From CAVRIA01 sp963721115 (GTDB lineage Bacteria; Desulfobacterota; Binatia; HRBIN30; CADEER01), in the NCBI GenBank assembly GCA_963721115.1, contig CAVRIA010000018.1, forward strand, positions 17,048-81,047: 64,000 nucleotides of DNA, given 5' to 3'. A program made the position numbers and the translations under genes. The notes under the pieces were generated by a model. It saw nothing but the letters and a program-made list of their open reading frames with translations. It was not told the DNA's origin and searched no databases. Of the stretch, positions 28,468 through 37,661 are shown piece after piece (position 1 is the stretch's first letter; every line of letters begins with the position of its first letter).

Positions 28468-30399
28468 GTGCCACGCCACCGTCTGAAACGGAGAGTGCTC
28501 CTGCTCGCCTTGTCGCTCGCCGCCCCGGCGATGGCCGCCGGGCCAGCGCCGCCGAAGCTCGACGTCGCCGACTACGAGATCCAGGCCCGCCTGGTTCCCG
28601 AGCGGAACGAGGTGCCGGCGCACGCGCTGTTGCACTGGACCAACACCACCAAGACCCCCGCCAGGGACCTCTGCCTCCACCTCTACCTCAACGCCTTCGC
28701 CAACAACCGCACGACCCTGATGTCGGACCTCCCGGACGCCGGGCGCCAGTGGAGCTCCTGGTACACCGACCCGTGGGGTGGAATCGACGTCACCACAATC
28801 CGGATCGGCGACCGCGACGCCACGCACGACCTCGAGTTCATTCGTCCCGACGACGGCAATCGGCACGACCGAACCGTGGCTCGCCTGCCGCTGCGGAAGC
28901 CGGTGGCTCCCGGCGGCAGCGTCGACGTCGCGTTCGATTTCGTCGCCCACCTGCCGCGCCTGCTCATGCGCTCCGGAGAGGCGGCGCCGTTCTACTTCGT
29001 CGCGCAGTGGTTCCCCAAGGTGGGGGTCTTCGAGAACGGCGCGTGGAACTGTCACCAGTACCACTCCACGACCGAGTTCTACGCCGACTTCGGCACCTAC
29101 GACGTCGCGCTCACGGTGCCGCAGAAGTTCGTCGTCGGGTCGACCGGCGTGGTCACCGGCGAGCGCGCCAATGCGGATGGAACCAGGACGATCCAGGTGC
29201 GCGCCGAGAGGGTCCACGACTTCGCCTGGACCGCCGATCCTCGCTTCCGCGTCGTCGAGCGGCACATCGGGGACGTACGCGTCCGCCTTCTGATCCAGCC
29301 CGATCACCTGCGCCAGACCGATCGCTATCTCGACGCTCTGCGCGACGCCATGGCGCGCTACGCGGCCTGGTTCGGTCCGTATCCGTACCCGCTCCTGACC
29401 GTCGTCGACCCGGGTCCCGGTGGCTTCGGCGCCGCGGGCATGGAGTACCCGACCCTGATCACGGTGGGAACCGCCTGGTGGATGCCGGCGGGCATCCGCT
29501 TTCCCGAGCTGGTCACCGTGCACGAGTTCGGGCACCAGTACTGGTACGGGATGGTCGCCAACGACGAGGTAAACGAGCCGTGGCTCGACGAGGGAATCAA
29601 CACGTACGTCGAGGGCCGCATCATGGACGACGTATACGGGCCGCGCGGCAGCTACGTCGACCTCTTCGGGTTGCGGGTCGACGCCACCGCGGAGGAGCGC
29701 TTGCGCTACCTGACCGCCGGCCGCTTCGACCCGATCGCGCGCAGCGCCTACCTGATGCTCGACCGCCAGAGCTACGACAGTACCGCGTATGCCCAGACGG
29801 CGCTGATGCTGCGTACGCTCGACAGCTATCTGGGAGGAGACCGGCTGCGCCTGGCGCTGCGCGACTATTTCCGGCAGTGGCAGTTCCGCCACCCGACCGG
29901 AGCGGATTGGCGCGCGGCGATCGAGGCCAGTACCGGTGAGGATCTGTCCTGGTTCTTCAAACAGGTGGTGGACGGCAGCGGCAGCCTCGACTACGCGGTG
30001 TCCCGCGTCGACGTGCGAAAGGTGCGGCCCTTCGAAGGCGCCGCGACCGAAGGCAAGAGCGAGCCCGTGCGGTCGTCGGCGCCGCCGCGCTACCGCAACG
30101 AGATCGTCGTCGAGCGCCGGGGCGAGGTGCAGATGCCGGTCGACATCCTGCTCAATTTCGACGACGGCAGCGAGACGCACGAATTGTGGGATGGCCGCGA
30201 GCGCTGGCACCGGCTCGACATCACCAGCACCGTGCGCCTCTCCTACGCGGTCGTCGACCCGGAGGACAAGCTACCGCTGGACGTCGACCGACTGAACAAC
30301 TCGCGCATGCGGTCGCCCGCGACGAAGGGCATCGCGCGGTTGGCCGGCCGCTGGGGCCTGTGGCTGGAAGGGATACTTCATCTCGCGACCGGGCTCTGA
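28468..30399 (+). CDS. M1-family metallopeptidase
   Basis: This is a zinc aminopeptidase-like protein of about 643 residues with a signal peptide (RRVLLLALSLAAPAMAAGP). It carries the M1 gluzincin signature HEFGHQYWYGMVANDE (HExxH, then the third ligand Glu in NEPWLDEGINTY) and the substrate motif GAAGMEYP. The C-terminal part has the usual helical and beta domains. Export predicts a periplasmic or secreted peptidase. The GTG at 28468 is chosen because GGGAGA lies upstream and the signal peptide then begins correctly; a GTG at 28420 would precede it by 16 residues. Confidence 0.92.
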   Translation: MPRHRLKRRVLLLALSLAAPAMAAGPAPPKLDVADYEIQARLVPERNEVPAHALLHWTNTTKTPARDLCLHLYLNAFANNRTTLMSDLPDAGRQWSSWYTDPWGGIDVTTIRIGDRDATHDLEFIRPDDGNRHDRTVARLPLRKPVAPGGSVDVAFDFVAHLPRLLMRSGEAAPFYFVAQWFPKVGVFENGAWNCHQYHSTTEFYADFGTYDVALTVPQKFVVGSTGVVTGERANADGTRTIQVRAERVHDFAWTADPRFRVVERHIGDVRVRLLIQPDHLRQTDRYLDALRDAMARYAAWFGPYPYPLLTVVDPGPGGFGAAGMEYPTLITVGTAWWMPAGIRFPELVTVHEFGHQYWYGMVANDEVNEPWLDEGINTYVEGRIMDDVYGPRGSYVDLFGLRVDATAEERLRYLTAGRFDPIARSAYLMLDRQSYDSTAYAQTALMLRTLDSYLGGDRLRLALRDYFRQWQFRHPTGADWRAAIEASTGEDLSWFFKQVVDGSGSLDYAVSRVDVRKVRPFEGAATEGKSEPVRSSAPPRYRNEIVVERRGEVQMPVDILLNFDDGSETHELWDGRERWHRLDITSTVRLSYAVVDPEDKLPLDVDRLNNSRMRSPATKGIARLAGRWGLWLEGILHLATGL

Positions 30400-30444
30400 C
30401 GGCGGCTGTCGAGCCGACGTTTGTTGCCACGGAGCTCGTTCGAC

Positions 30445-31287
30445 ATGCGACGCGCGCTTCGCCTCGGGGCCCGGATCGCCGCTCGGTGGTGGTCGCTGGC
30501 CATCGTCTTCTGGCTGATCAACGCCCTGTTCGGCGTCCTCTTCGCGCTCGCCGCTGGGTACTGGCTGCGCGTGGCTCTGGACGGGTCGCTCGCCACGCGC
30601 ACGCTGCTCGAGAACCTGGATGCGAATGTGCTGATCGATCTCTACCTGCATCACGGCGAAGGCTTTCGCATGCTCCTCGTCGTGGCGGCGTTGCTCGCTC
30701 TGGGGTACGTCCTGGTGTGGTTCTGGCTGCACGCGGTGATCATCCTGGCCGTGCGCGGCGGGCCCAATGCGAGGATGCGCGAGGCGTGGCTGCGCGGCGC
30801 GGACTCGATGCTGCGCATGGGGGCGCTGTACGTCGTCGCGGCGCTGGTCCTGGCGGCGTTCTCGGCGTCCGTCGCCGCAGCGGTGTGGGGACTCGGGCGT
30901 TGGACCGCGAGCAGCCCCTCGGCGATGCTCTGGTCCTATATCGGCGGTGGCGCGGCCCTGCTGTGGGGGGTCGGCTGCGTGTTCCTGGTCGCCGTTCACG
31001 ACCACGCGCGCATCCGCACGTGCGCCAGCGGTCAGACCGCCCTGGCGGCCTACCGGTGGGCCTGGGGCTTCGTGCTGCACGGCGGGGAGAGGGCGTTTCC
31101 CCTCGCCGTGGCGTTGCAGGCGGCGGCGCTCGCGCTGTGGGCGCTGTATCAGGCCATCGGTCTGACGATCCCCGCCACTCTCGGCATCGGCGTCACCGGC
31201 TCTCTGCTGTGGGGCGCCGCCTTCATGCTCGCCCGCATCTGGGTGCGGATCTGGTTCTTCGCGGCGCAGAGCGACCTGCAGTGCTGA
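30445..31287 (+). CDS. Hypothetical multi-helix membrane protein
   Basis: The 280-residue product has about six hydrophobic helices separated by basic loops (RGGPNARMREAWLRGADSMLRMG). The outline resembles DUF4013/Yip-like or transporter-permease proteins, but no motif identifies it. The ATG at 30445 follows CGGAGC. It lies 46 bases downstream of the M1 peptidase on the same strand, so they may be co-transcribed. Confidence 0.6.
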   Translation: MRRALRLGARIAARWWSLAIVFWLINALFGVLFALAAGYWLRVALDGSLATRTLLENLDANVLIDLYLHHGEGFRMLLVVAALLALGYVLVWFWLHAVIILAVRGGPNARMREAWLRGADSMLRMGALYVVAALVLAAFSASVAAAVWGLGRWTASSPSAMLWSYIGGGAALLWGVGCVFLVAVHDHARIRTCASGQTALAAYRWAWGFVLHGGERAFPLAVALQAAALALWALYQAIGLTIPATLGIGVTGSLLWGAAFMLARIWVRIWFFAAQSDLQC

Positions 31288-31322
31288 GCGGCCGGCCCGC
31301 GGTTTCTCTCTCCGTGGAACGA

Positions 31323-31337
31323 GCGGGCTTTTCCCGC
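31323..31337 (+). terminator. Possible weak hairpin upstream of argC
   Basis: GCGGG-CTTTT-CCCGC forms a 5-bp stem with a 5-base loop, 35 bases after the stop of the upstream membrane protein gene. There is no T-tract after it. This is a weak candidate. Confidence 0.25.
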
Positions 31338-31408
31338 CGCCCCGGGCGAGATAACGTTCGCCTGCATCGAGGCCGATCGGCGATTCCGATCCGGGAAGGA
31401 GTAGGCGA

Positions 31409-32473
31409 GTGAACCAATCGACCATTCGCGTGGGCATCGTGGGCGGCTCGGGATACTCGGGGGGAGAGCTGCTGCGCCTGCTCCTCGTGCACCCTCGGGC
31501 GAGCATCGCCTGGGTGACGTCACGGGCGGACAAGAAGCTGGAATCCGTTCACCGCAATCTGATCGGCTCCGGTCTCCGCTTCATCAAGGAAGAGGAGGCG
31601 ACGCCGTGCGACGTGGTGTTTCTCTGCATGCCGTCGCGCGAATCGATGACGCGCGCGCCGCGCTATCTCGAGCAGGGGGCGAAAGTCGTCGACGTCGGCT
31701 CGGACTTCCGGCTCAAGGACCGCGCCCTGTTCGAGCGCGTCTACAAGGCCTCGCACACGTGCTGGGAGCTCGTCGAGGAAGCGCCTTACGGCGCCACAGA
31801 GCTGCACCGGGAACGGATCTCCCAGGCGCGCCTGGTGGCCAACCCCGGCTGCTTCGCCTACACGAGCATCCTCAGCCTGGCGCCGCTGGCCAGAGAGCAC
31901 TGGATCGAGCTCGACCGGGTGGTCGTGGACGGGCTCTCCGGCAGCTCGGGAGCCGGGGCGGATCCCTCGGTGCCGACGCATCACAGCGAGATCGGCAACT
32001 CGGCGTTCCCGTACAACGTCGTCGATCACCGCCACACCTACGAGATCGAGCAGGAGCTGTCCGGCGCCGCCGGCGCGCCGGTCACCGTCCACTTCACGCC
32101 GTACTACTGCCCGTTCACGCGCGGCATCCTCGCCGGCTGCCACGGCTTCGCCACCCGTTCCGTGAGTCGCGCCGACGTCCTCGCCCTCTACCGGGATTTC
32201 TACGCCGGCGAGCCCTTCATCCGCATCAACACGCTGGAGAAGGATCCGAAGGCGAGCTGGCAGTACCTGCCCTACCCGAGCGTGGGTCTGCTCGCCGGGT
32301 CCAACTTCGTGCACATCGGTGTGGACGTCGACGAGCGCCGCGGGGGGGTCGTCGTTTTCGGCGCCCTCGACAATCTGGGCAAGGGAGCCGCCTCGTCGGC
32401 GATCCAGAACATGAACTGCATGCTCGGACTGCCGGAGGACTGCGGCCTGCGGGGCGTCGGCCTGCATCCCTGA
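31409..32473 (+). CDS. argC: N-acetyl-gamma-glutamyl-phosphate reductase
   Basis: ArgC reduces N-acetylglutamyl phosphate to the semialdehyde in arginine biosynthesis. The 354-residue protein begins with a Rossmann motif IVGGSGYSGGELLRLL and contains the catalytic cysteine in NPGCFAYTSILS. GLSGSSGAGADPS and FTPYYCPFTRGI are further family blocks. The GTG start has GGGAAGGAG upstream. argJ, another step of the same pathway, is in this window at 58786-59994 but 26 kb away. Confidence 0.96.
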   Translation: MNQSTIRVGIVGGSGYSGGELLRLLLVHPRASIAWVTSRADKKLESVHRNLIGSGLRFIKEEEATPCDVVFLCMPSRESMTRAPRYLEQGAKVVDVGSDFRLKDRALFERVYKASHTCWELVEEAPYGATELHRERISQARLVANPGCFAYTSILSLAPLAREHWIELDRVVVDGLSGSSGAGADPSVPTHHSEIGNSAFPYNVVDHRHTYEIEQELSGAAGAPVTVHFTPYYCPFTRGILAGCHGFATRSVSRADVLALYRDFYAGEPFIRINTLEKDPKASWQYLPYPSVGLLAGSNFVHIGVDVDERRGGVVVFGALDNLGKGAASSAIQNMNCMLGLPEDCGLRGVGLHP

Positions 32474-32508
32474 CGCCCGGTCCTACGATCGAGCGCTGCA
32501 GCGGCGGC

Positions 32509-33237
32509 TCATTCGATCTCGTACGTGACCTGCAGAACCGCGTCGACGGTGACCTCGCCCGCCTCCACCGGCGTCTGGGCGCGCGATTCGGCCGCGGCCA
32601 TGCCGAAGGCCTGGAAGCGCTGCGGCACGACGGTGGGACCGCTCGAGGTCGTCGCCGAAACGACCTGCTTCAGTTGTACGCCGATCGCCTTTGCCACGCT
32701 CTCGGCCTGCTGGCGGGCCTCGGCGCCGGCCTTCGCCAGCGCCTCGCGCAGGTAGGCGGAGCGATCGTCGAGGGTGAACTGCAGCCCGCTCACCCGGTTC
32801 GAGCCCGCCTTCGTCGCCACGTCGATGAGCTCGCCGACCTGATCGATCGCGTGGGTCTCGACGCGAACCTCGTTGCGCGCCACGTAGCCGGTGATCTTGG
32901 GTGGCTGGTTGGTGGCGCGCTCGCGTTGCTCGTAGACCGGATCGAGCGAGTAGTGCGTCGTCGTCAGCTTGTCCTTGTCGCTCAGGCGCTTCTTGATCAC
33001 CTGGGCCACGGCGGTGCTCTTGCGCGCGTTCTCCGCCCCGGCGGCGCTGGCCTCGGTCGCGGTGGTCTCGACGGCGAAGGAGACGATCGCCAGATCGGGC
33101 GTGGCCGTCACCTTCCCCTCGCCGGTGACCGAGATGGTGCGCCGGTCGGAGGCTTCGGCGGCGCGGGCCGCGGAAGCGGTGCAGGCGCACGCGCAGATGA
33201 CGAAGACGGCGGTGTGCAGGCGGGGCAGAGTTCGCAT
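32509..33237 (-). CDS. SIMPL-domain (DUF541) periplasmic protein
   Basis: This is a 242-residue exported protein with a signal peptide (HTAVFVICACACTASAARA) and the SIMPL domain. Visible family sequence includes ISVTGEGKVTATPDLA, a long helical middle and GYVARNEVRVET. SIMPL proteins of this kind are periplasmic or outer-membrane-linked and poorly characterised; some assemble into large rings. The ATG at 33237 has ACGGAGG upstream. It is convergent with argC. Confidence 0.9.
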   Translation of the reverse strand: MRTLPRLHTAVFVICACACTASAARAAEASDRRTISVTGEGKVTATPDLAIVSFAVETTATEASAAGAENARKSTAVAQVIKKRLSDKDKLTTTHYSLDPVYEQRERATNQPPKITGYVARNEVRVETHAIDQVGELIDVATKAGSNRVSGLQFTLDDRSAYLREALAKAGAEARQQAESVAKAIGVQLKQVVSATTSSGPTVVPQRFQAFGMAAAESRAQTPVEAGEVTVDAVLQVTYEIE

Positions 33238-33325
33238 GTCGTCCTCCGTATGGGAGTGGTGCGTCGTCGATGGCACCAGGATACGGAATCGGGGCCGCGC
33301 CGGCAATGTCGTGGCGCGGCGGCAT

Positions 33326-34393
33326 TTACATCAGTCGCGCCTCACCCGCGGCCGAAAAGAAGTGAAACGCGTCGACCGGCGCGAACACGCGTTCCGGCAG
33401 CGCGCCCGCGGCTCCGAAGAGGCGTACGGTGACGGGCAGGTCGCCGATGCGCCCGCGGACGATGGTCTCGCTGCCCAGGTTCTCTCGCGTTTGCCGATCG
33501 AGCGCGGCGGCAACCGCGCCGGCGGCGGGCTCCGCCGGGCGGAAAGCCTCCGGTCGGATCCCGATCAGGAGCGATCCGCCGGCCGCCTGCAAGTGCCCGT
33601 GCAGGGGCGGCGGCACCGCTATGGCCTGCCCGCCGAGGCGCAGCACGCCGGCCGCGTAGCTGGCCGGCAGCAGGTTCATGGGCGGCGTGCCGACGAAGCC
33701 GGCGACGAACGAGTTGGCCGGTCGCTCGTAGACGTCGGCGGGGCTGGCGACCTGCTGAATCCGGCCGTGATTCATGACGACGACGCGATCGCCAAGCGTC
33801 ATGGCTTCGGTCTGATCGTGCGTCACGTAGAGGGTGGTGACGCGCAGGCGGCGTTGGACGTCGCGGATGTACTGGCGGACGCTCAACCTGAGGCGCGCGT
33901 CGAGGTTGGACAGCGGCTCGTCGAGAAGGAAGAGGGCGGGGTTGCGGACCAGCGCGCGCGCCAGGGCGACGCGCTGGCGCTGGCCACCGGAGAGCTGCGC
34001 CGGCCGCCGGGCCAGCAGCTCCTCGAGCTCGAGCAGGGCCGCGACCTCGCGGGCGTGTTCGCGTCGTGGCGTCGCGGCGACCCCGCGCATGCGCAGGGGG
34101 AACTCGATGTTGGCGAGAACGGTCATGTGCGGGTAGAGCGCGTAGTTCTGGAAAACCATGGCGACGTCGCGTTCGCGCGCCGGGAGGGTGTCGATTCGCC
34201 GCCCGCCGAGGTCGATCGATCCGTCGGAAAGGCTTTCCAGGCCGGCGGTGAGTCGCAGCAGGGTCGACTTGCCGCACCCCGAAGGCCCGAGCACGGTGAT
34301 CAGCTCGCCGTCGGCGACGCGCAGATCGAAGCCGTCCAGGGCGGCGATCTCCGCGAAGCGCTTGCTGACGCCCTCGAACACCGCATCCGCCAT
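33326..34393 (-). CDS. ABC transporter ATP-binding subunit (MalK/UgpC type)
   Basis: This is the 355-residue ATPase of a carbohydrate or polyol ABC importer. Walker A GPSGCGKST, a Q-loop, the signature LSGGQRQRVALARAL and Walker B LFLLDEPLSNLD are all present. The C-terminal regulatory OB-like domain (about 235-355) with IGIRPEAF is the MalK/UgpC form. The ATG at 34393 overlaps the stop of permease 2 by one base (TGATG). With the two permeases and the binding protein it forms one operon. Confidence 0.95.
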   Translation of the reverse strand: MADAVFEGVSKRFAEIAALDGFDLRVADGELITVLGPSGCGKSTLLRLTAGLESLSDGSIDLGGRRIDTLPARERDVAMVFQNYALYPHMTVLANIEFPLRMRGVAATPRREHAREVAALLELEELLARRPAQLSGGQRQRVALARALVRNPALFLLDEPLSNLDARLRLSVRQYIRDVQRRLRVTTLYVTHDQTEAMTLGDRVVVMNHGRIQQVASPADVYERPANSFVAGFVGTPPMNLLPASYAAGVLRLGGQAIAVPPPLHGHLQAAGGSLLIGIRPEAFRPAEPAAGAVAAALDRQTRENLGSETIVRGRIGDLPVTVRLFGAAGALPERVFAPVDAFHFFSAAGEARLM

Positions 34394-35199
34394 CAGCGTC
34401 CGCTCCCCGTCAGTGCGCCGCTGCGCAGCGCCGGCTCGAGAACGAGAATGAGCAGCACGGCGGGAACGAGCATGATGGCGGCCACGGCGCTGGCCAGGCC
34501 CGGATGGCCGAAGACGGCCAGGTAGTAGAGCAGCGGAGGCAGCGGGCGATTGGTGACCTGCAGGAGAAGGGCGTAGGCGAACTCGTCCCACGACACCAGA
34601 AAGACCAGCAGGGCGGCGGCGCCGAGCGAGGGGCGCGCGAGCGGCAGGGTGACGCGCCAGAAGGCGCCGGCGCGGGAGGCCCCGTCGAGCAGCGCGGCCT
34701 CCTCCAGCTCGACCGGAATGGCGCGGAAGCCGTTGCGCAGGATGAAGAAGGCGAACGGGATGGCGAGCAGCGTGTGGGCGAGCCACAGGCCGAGCCCGGC
34801 CGGGTGGTTGTATAGATGCAGGCGAACGAAGATGACCGCGAGCGGCACCGCCAGCGCGATGGAGGGGAAGACGCGCGCGATCACCAGCGTCGCGTCGAGC
34901 GGGCGATCGAGGCGCGGGCGCCGGGCCGCGATCCAGGCCGCGGATACCGTCAGGCCGAGAGTCGAAACCATGGTGAGACTGGCCACCAGTACGCTCAGGC
35001 CGAATCCGCGCGCAAGCTCGACCGTACGGTGCAAGGTGCGGAAGTTCGCCAGCGTCACGGTGTGGGGAAACCACGTCGGCGGCCAGGCGAAGCTCTCGAT
35101 CTCGGGGGTGAGCGCCTGCTTGAGGATCAGCGCCAGGGGGAAGAGGGCGAGCAGGGTGATGACCAGCCCTCCCAGCGCCAGTGCCGCGTTGCGCTTCAC
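34393..35199 (-). CDS. ABC sugar-type transporter permease 2 (MalG family)
   Basis: This is an inner-membrane permease of 268 residues with six helices. It has the binding-protein-dependent transport signature EEAALLDGASRAGAFWRVTLPLARP (the EAA loop that docks the ATPase). The GTG at 35199 overlaps the end of permease 1, in the usual GTGA coupling. In the raw frame the first permease runs on into this gene as one 546-residue ORF, but that is due to a frame change in permease 1. Confidence 0.9.
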   Translation of the reverse strand: MKRNAALALGGLVITLLALFPLALILKQALTPEIESFAWPPTWFPHTVTLANFRTLHRTVELARGFGLSVLVASLTMVSTLGLTVSAAWIAARRPRLDRPLDATLVIARVFPSIALAVPLAVIFVRLHLYNHPAGLGLWLAHTLLAIPFAFFILRNGFRAIPVELEEAALLDGASRAGAFWRVTLPLARPSLGAAALLVFLVSWDEFAYALLLQVTNRPLPPLLYYLAVFGHPGLASAVAAIMLVPAVLLILVLEPALRSGALTGSGR

Positions 35200-36033
35200 C
35201 GGGCCTCCCGGCGCCGCAACAGCGGCAGGCACACGAGGAGGCTCAGGACGGCGAGAGTGGTCGACGCGGCCGCGGCCGCGGCGTCGTTCCCGTAGTCGGA
35301 CCACTGGTGATACGCATACGTCGACAAGACCGGCACGCCCTCCACGCCGGTGAGCACCAGCGGGGTGGCAAAGATGCGCAAGGCGTCCACGCCGCGCAGC
35401 AGCACGCGCCGCCAGAATGGCCGGGCGCAGCAGCGGTAGGGTGATGAAGCGCAGCCGCGCCAGGCGGCCGGCGCCGTCGAGCCGCGCCGCCTCCTCGATT
35501 TCGTCCGGGATCGCGCTCAAGCCGGCGAGCAGCATCAGGAAGACGACGGGCGTGACGTGCCATGCGTCGACCAGGACGACGGTGGCGAGCGCCAGCGGCT
35601 GCCCCGGGCGTAGCCAGTCGACGGCGGGAAGGCCGGCGGCGAGAAGAGCGGCGTTGGCGTAGCCGCGCGGTGCGAAGACGTAGCGCATCATGGTGAGGAC
35701 GACGATCTCCGGTAGGGCGAACGGCAGAACGACGACCATGCGCAGCAGGCGGCGGCCGCGAAAGCGCTCCGACAGGAACAGCGCCAGAGCCAGGCCTAGC
35801 GCGATCTCGACGATCACGGACAAAAAGGGAAGCAGGGCGTTGTTGCGCACGGCGCGCCAGAACAAGTCGTCGTGCGCCAGGACGGCGAAGTTCGCCAGGC
35901 TGGGGAAGTGGCCGTTCAGGGGATCGGTGAACGCCAGCTTCGAGGCGTAGGCGATCGGGTAGACGAGGAAGAGGGCGAGGAAGAGGACGACCGGAGCGAG
36001 GAGCAGGACGGCGGGCGTCTGGCGCGGCGTCAT
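35196..36033 (-). CDS. ABC sugar-type transporter permease 1 (MalF family), frameshifted
   Basis: The first part, from the ATG at 36033, has the usual N-terminal helices, LALFLSERFRGRRLLRMVVVLPFALPE and the EAA loop EEAARLDGAGRLARLRFITLPLLRPA. At about 35410 the frame changes; the second frame supplies VLLRGVDALRIFATPLVLTG and SDYGNDAAAAAASTTLAVLSLLV and ends at the stop at 35196. The span is one base over a multiple of three. Restored, it is 278 residues, the MalF/UgpA-type length. The ATG is preceded by GGAGG inside the end of the binding-protein gene. Confidence 0.88.
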
Positions 36034-36037
36034 GGTT

Positions 36038-37186
36038 TCACCTCCCGCCTTGGGCCAGCTCGCGCGCGGCGCGCGCCAGCGCCGCCGGCGGGTCGGCGCC
36101 TTCGAACACCGCGGCGCGAAACGCCTCCTGCCAGAGCCGGCTGAGGCGCGGGTAGTCGGGGCCCTCCGGGCGCGCGCGCACGTCGTCGCGCATGGCGGCG
36201 AAGCCCTGCAGCAGCCCGCCCGCGGCGTCGACGGGAACGTCGCGGCGGGCCGAGAACCAGCCCAGCTCGCGGCGAAAGCGCGCCTGCACGGGCCGGCTGA
36301 TCAGATAGCGCGCCAGCCGGGTGGCGGCCGCCCTCTGCGGCGCGCGGCGCGGAATCGCGATGTAGCCGCCGCCGAGCACCGTCGCCTCGCCGGCGGGGCC
36401 GCGCGGCAGCGGCGCCGATCGGATCGGGTCCGGCGCCAGGCCCTGGCTCGCATAGAGCGACATGACGAAGGGCCAGTTGAGATGCAGGATGATCTCTCCG
36501 CGCGCCATGGCCTCGGCGATGGTCGATTCCTTGAACGTCGCGCTCTGCGGATGGAGAAACGGCGCCAGGCGGTGGAACAGGTCGAATGCCGCCCGCGCTC
36601 CGGCGTCGTCGAAGGCGGTGCCACTGCCTCCCCCTTCCCACACGAAGGGGAGCACGTCGCAGGTGAGGCCCTCGTACAGGGCGCCCTTGAAGGCGATGCG
36701 ACCCGGGTGGGTGCGGGCGACCGCGATCAGATCCTCCCAGGTGCGCGGCGGGTCCTTCAGCACGTCGTGGTTGTAGATCATCGCCTGCCAGGCGACCCGG
36801 TGCGGCAGGAAGCGCAAGCCGTCGATGCGGCCGGCGCGCACGGTCTGCGGCGACAGGGCGTCGAGGTCGGGCTGCAGCGCGGCCTCGTCGAGGACGGCGA
36901 CGTCATCGGCCGCGGCCGCCAGCGAGTAGACGTCGAGCTCGACCAGGTCCAGCGTCCCGGTTCCCGCCGCCGCCTCGGCCGCCAGGGCGCGGCGGATGTC
37001 CGGGTACTGCTGCGGCACGACGACGACACGGTAGCCGCTGCGGTCCTCGAAGTCCCGCAGCGCCGCCTGGTAGGCGGGAAGCTCGCTCGGCAGGAGAGCG
37101 GCGGCGATGGTCAGCGTGCGCTCGTCCGACCGACAGGCGCTGAGCGCCGACAGCAGCACGAAGAGGACAGCGGCTCGCCTGCGCAT
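36038..37186 (-). CDS. ABC transporter substrate-binding lipoprotein
   Basis: This 382-residue lipoprotein has a lipobox LLSALSAC and a bacterial extracellular solute-binding family-1 fold. Segments typical of sugar-type binding proteins include LAAEAAAGTGTLDLVELDVYS, TWEDLIAVARTHPG and the C-terminal SRLWQEAFRAAVFEG. The ATG at 37186 has AAAGGAAC upstream. It is the first gene of the ABC operon; permease 1 begins 4 bases after its stop. The sugar or polyol cannot be inferred. Confidence 0.92.
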   Translation of the reverse strand: MRRRAAVLFVLLSALSACRSDERTLTIAAALLPSELPAYQAALRDFEDRSGYRVVVVPQQYPDIRRALAAEAAAGTGTLDLVELDVYSLAAAADDVAVLDEAALQPDLDALSPQTVRAGRIDGLRFLPHRVAWQAMIYNHDVLKDPPRTWEDLIAVARTHPGRIAFKGALYEGLTCDVLPFVWEGGGSGTAFDDAGARAAFDLFHRLAPFLHPQSATFKESTIAEAMARGEIILHLNWPFVMSLYASQGLAPDPIRSAPLPRGPAGEATVLGGGYIAIPRRAPQRAAATRLARYLISRPVQARFRRELGWFSARRDVPVDAAGGLLQGFAAMRDDVRARPEGPDYPRLSRLWQEAFRAAVFEGADPPAALARAARELAQGGR

Positions 37187-37281
37187 CGTTCCTTTCGCAC
37201 CGGCCGGCGGCGGATGCGCGCGTTCCCGTGTCCGCGATCGCTCGCGGCCCGATCCGCCCGTCGCGGCTCGCCGTTCTTCTT

Positions 37282-37521
37282 TCAACTCTCCTGCGATCCG
37301 CCGAGCCAGGCGCGGCGGCAGCCGCGGTTGCGGCAGAACCAGTGCGCGCCGTCGAAGAACGCGGTCACGCAGCGCTGCTCGCCGCCGCGCAAGCGGACGA
37401 TGGGATGAGGCTCGCCGCACTGGGCGCAGGTCACGATATTGCCGGCCGGCGTCTGACGCGGGTGGGCGGCGGGAACGTTGCGCCGTCGCTTGCGAGCGTC
37501 GAAGTCGATGACCGATCCCAT
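37282..37521 (-). CDS. Small zinc-ribbon-like hypothetical protein
   Basis: This is a 79-residue basic protein. Four Cys in CAQCG and CRNRGC could bind a zinc ion. The function is unknown. The ATG at 37521 follows GGGAGGGAG. It lies 95 bases upstream of the ABC binding protein on the same strand, so it may share the transcript; it is divergent from the NAD+ synthetase gene. Confidence 0.6.
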   Translation of the reverse strand: MGSVIDFDARKRRRNVPAAHPRQTPAGNIVTCAQCGEPHPIVRLRGGEQRCVTAFFDGAHWFCRNRGCRRAWLGGSQES

Positions 37522-37661
37522 GCTCCCTCCCCGGATCCCTCGCTGCGCCTACGGGCTATTGGGTACCGAAAGTCGAGCGAGAAGTACAGGCCCGAACGAC
37601 CGGCTCGGCACAGGCGGGCCGGCGTTCGGGCGTGGCGCAAGCGGTGGTGCGCCGGCGGCGG

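Noticed and set aside
34393..36033. One 546-residue protein as a fused pair of ABC permeases
   Set aside because: A single extra base near 35410 shifts permease 1 past its stop. In the correct frame it ends at 35196, with the usual overlap to permease 2.
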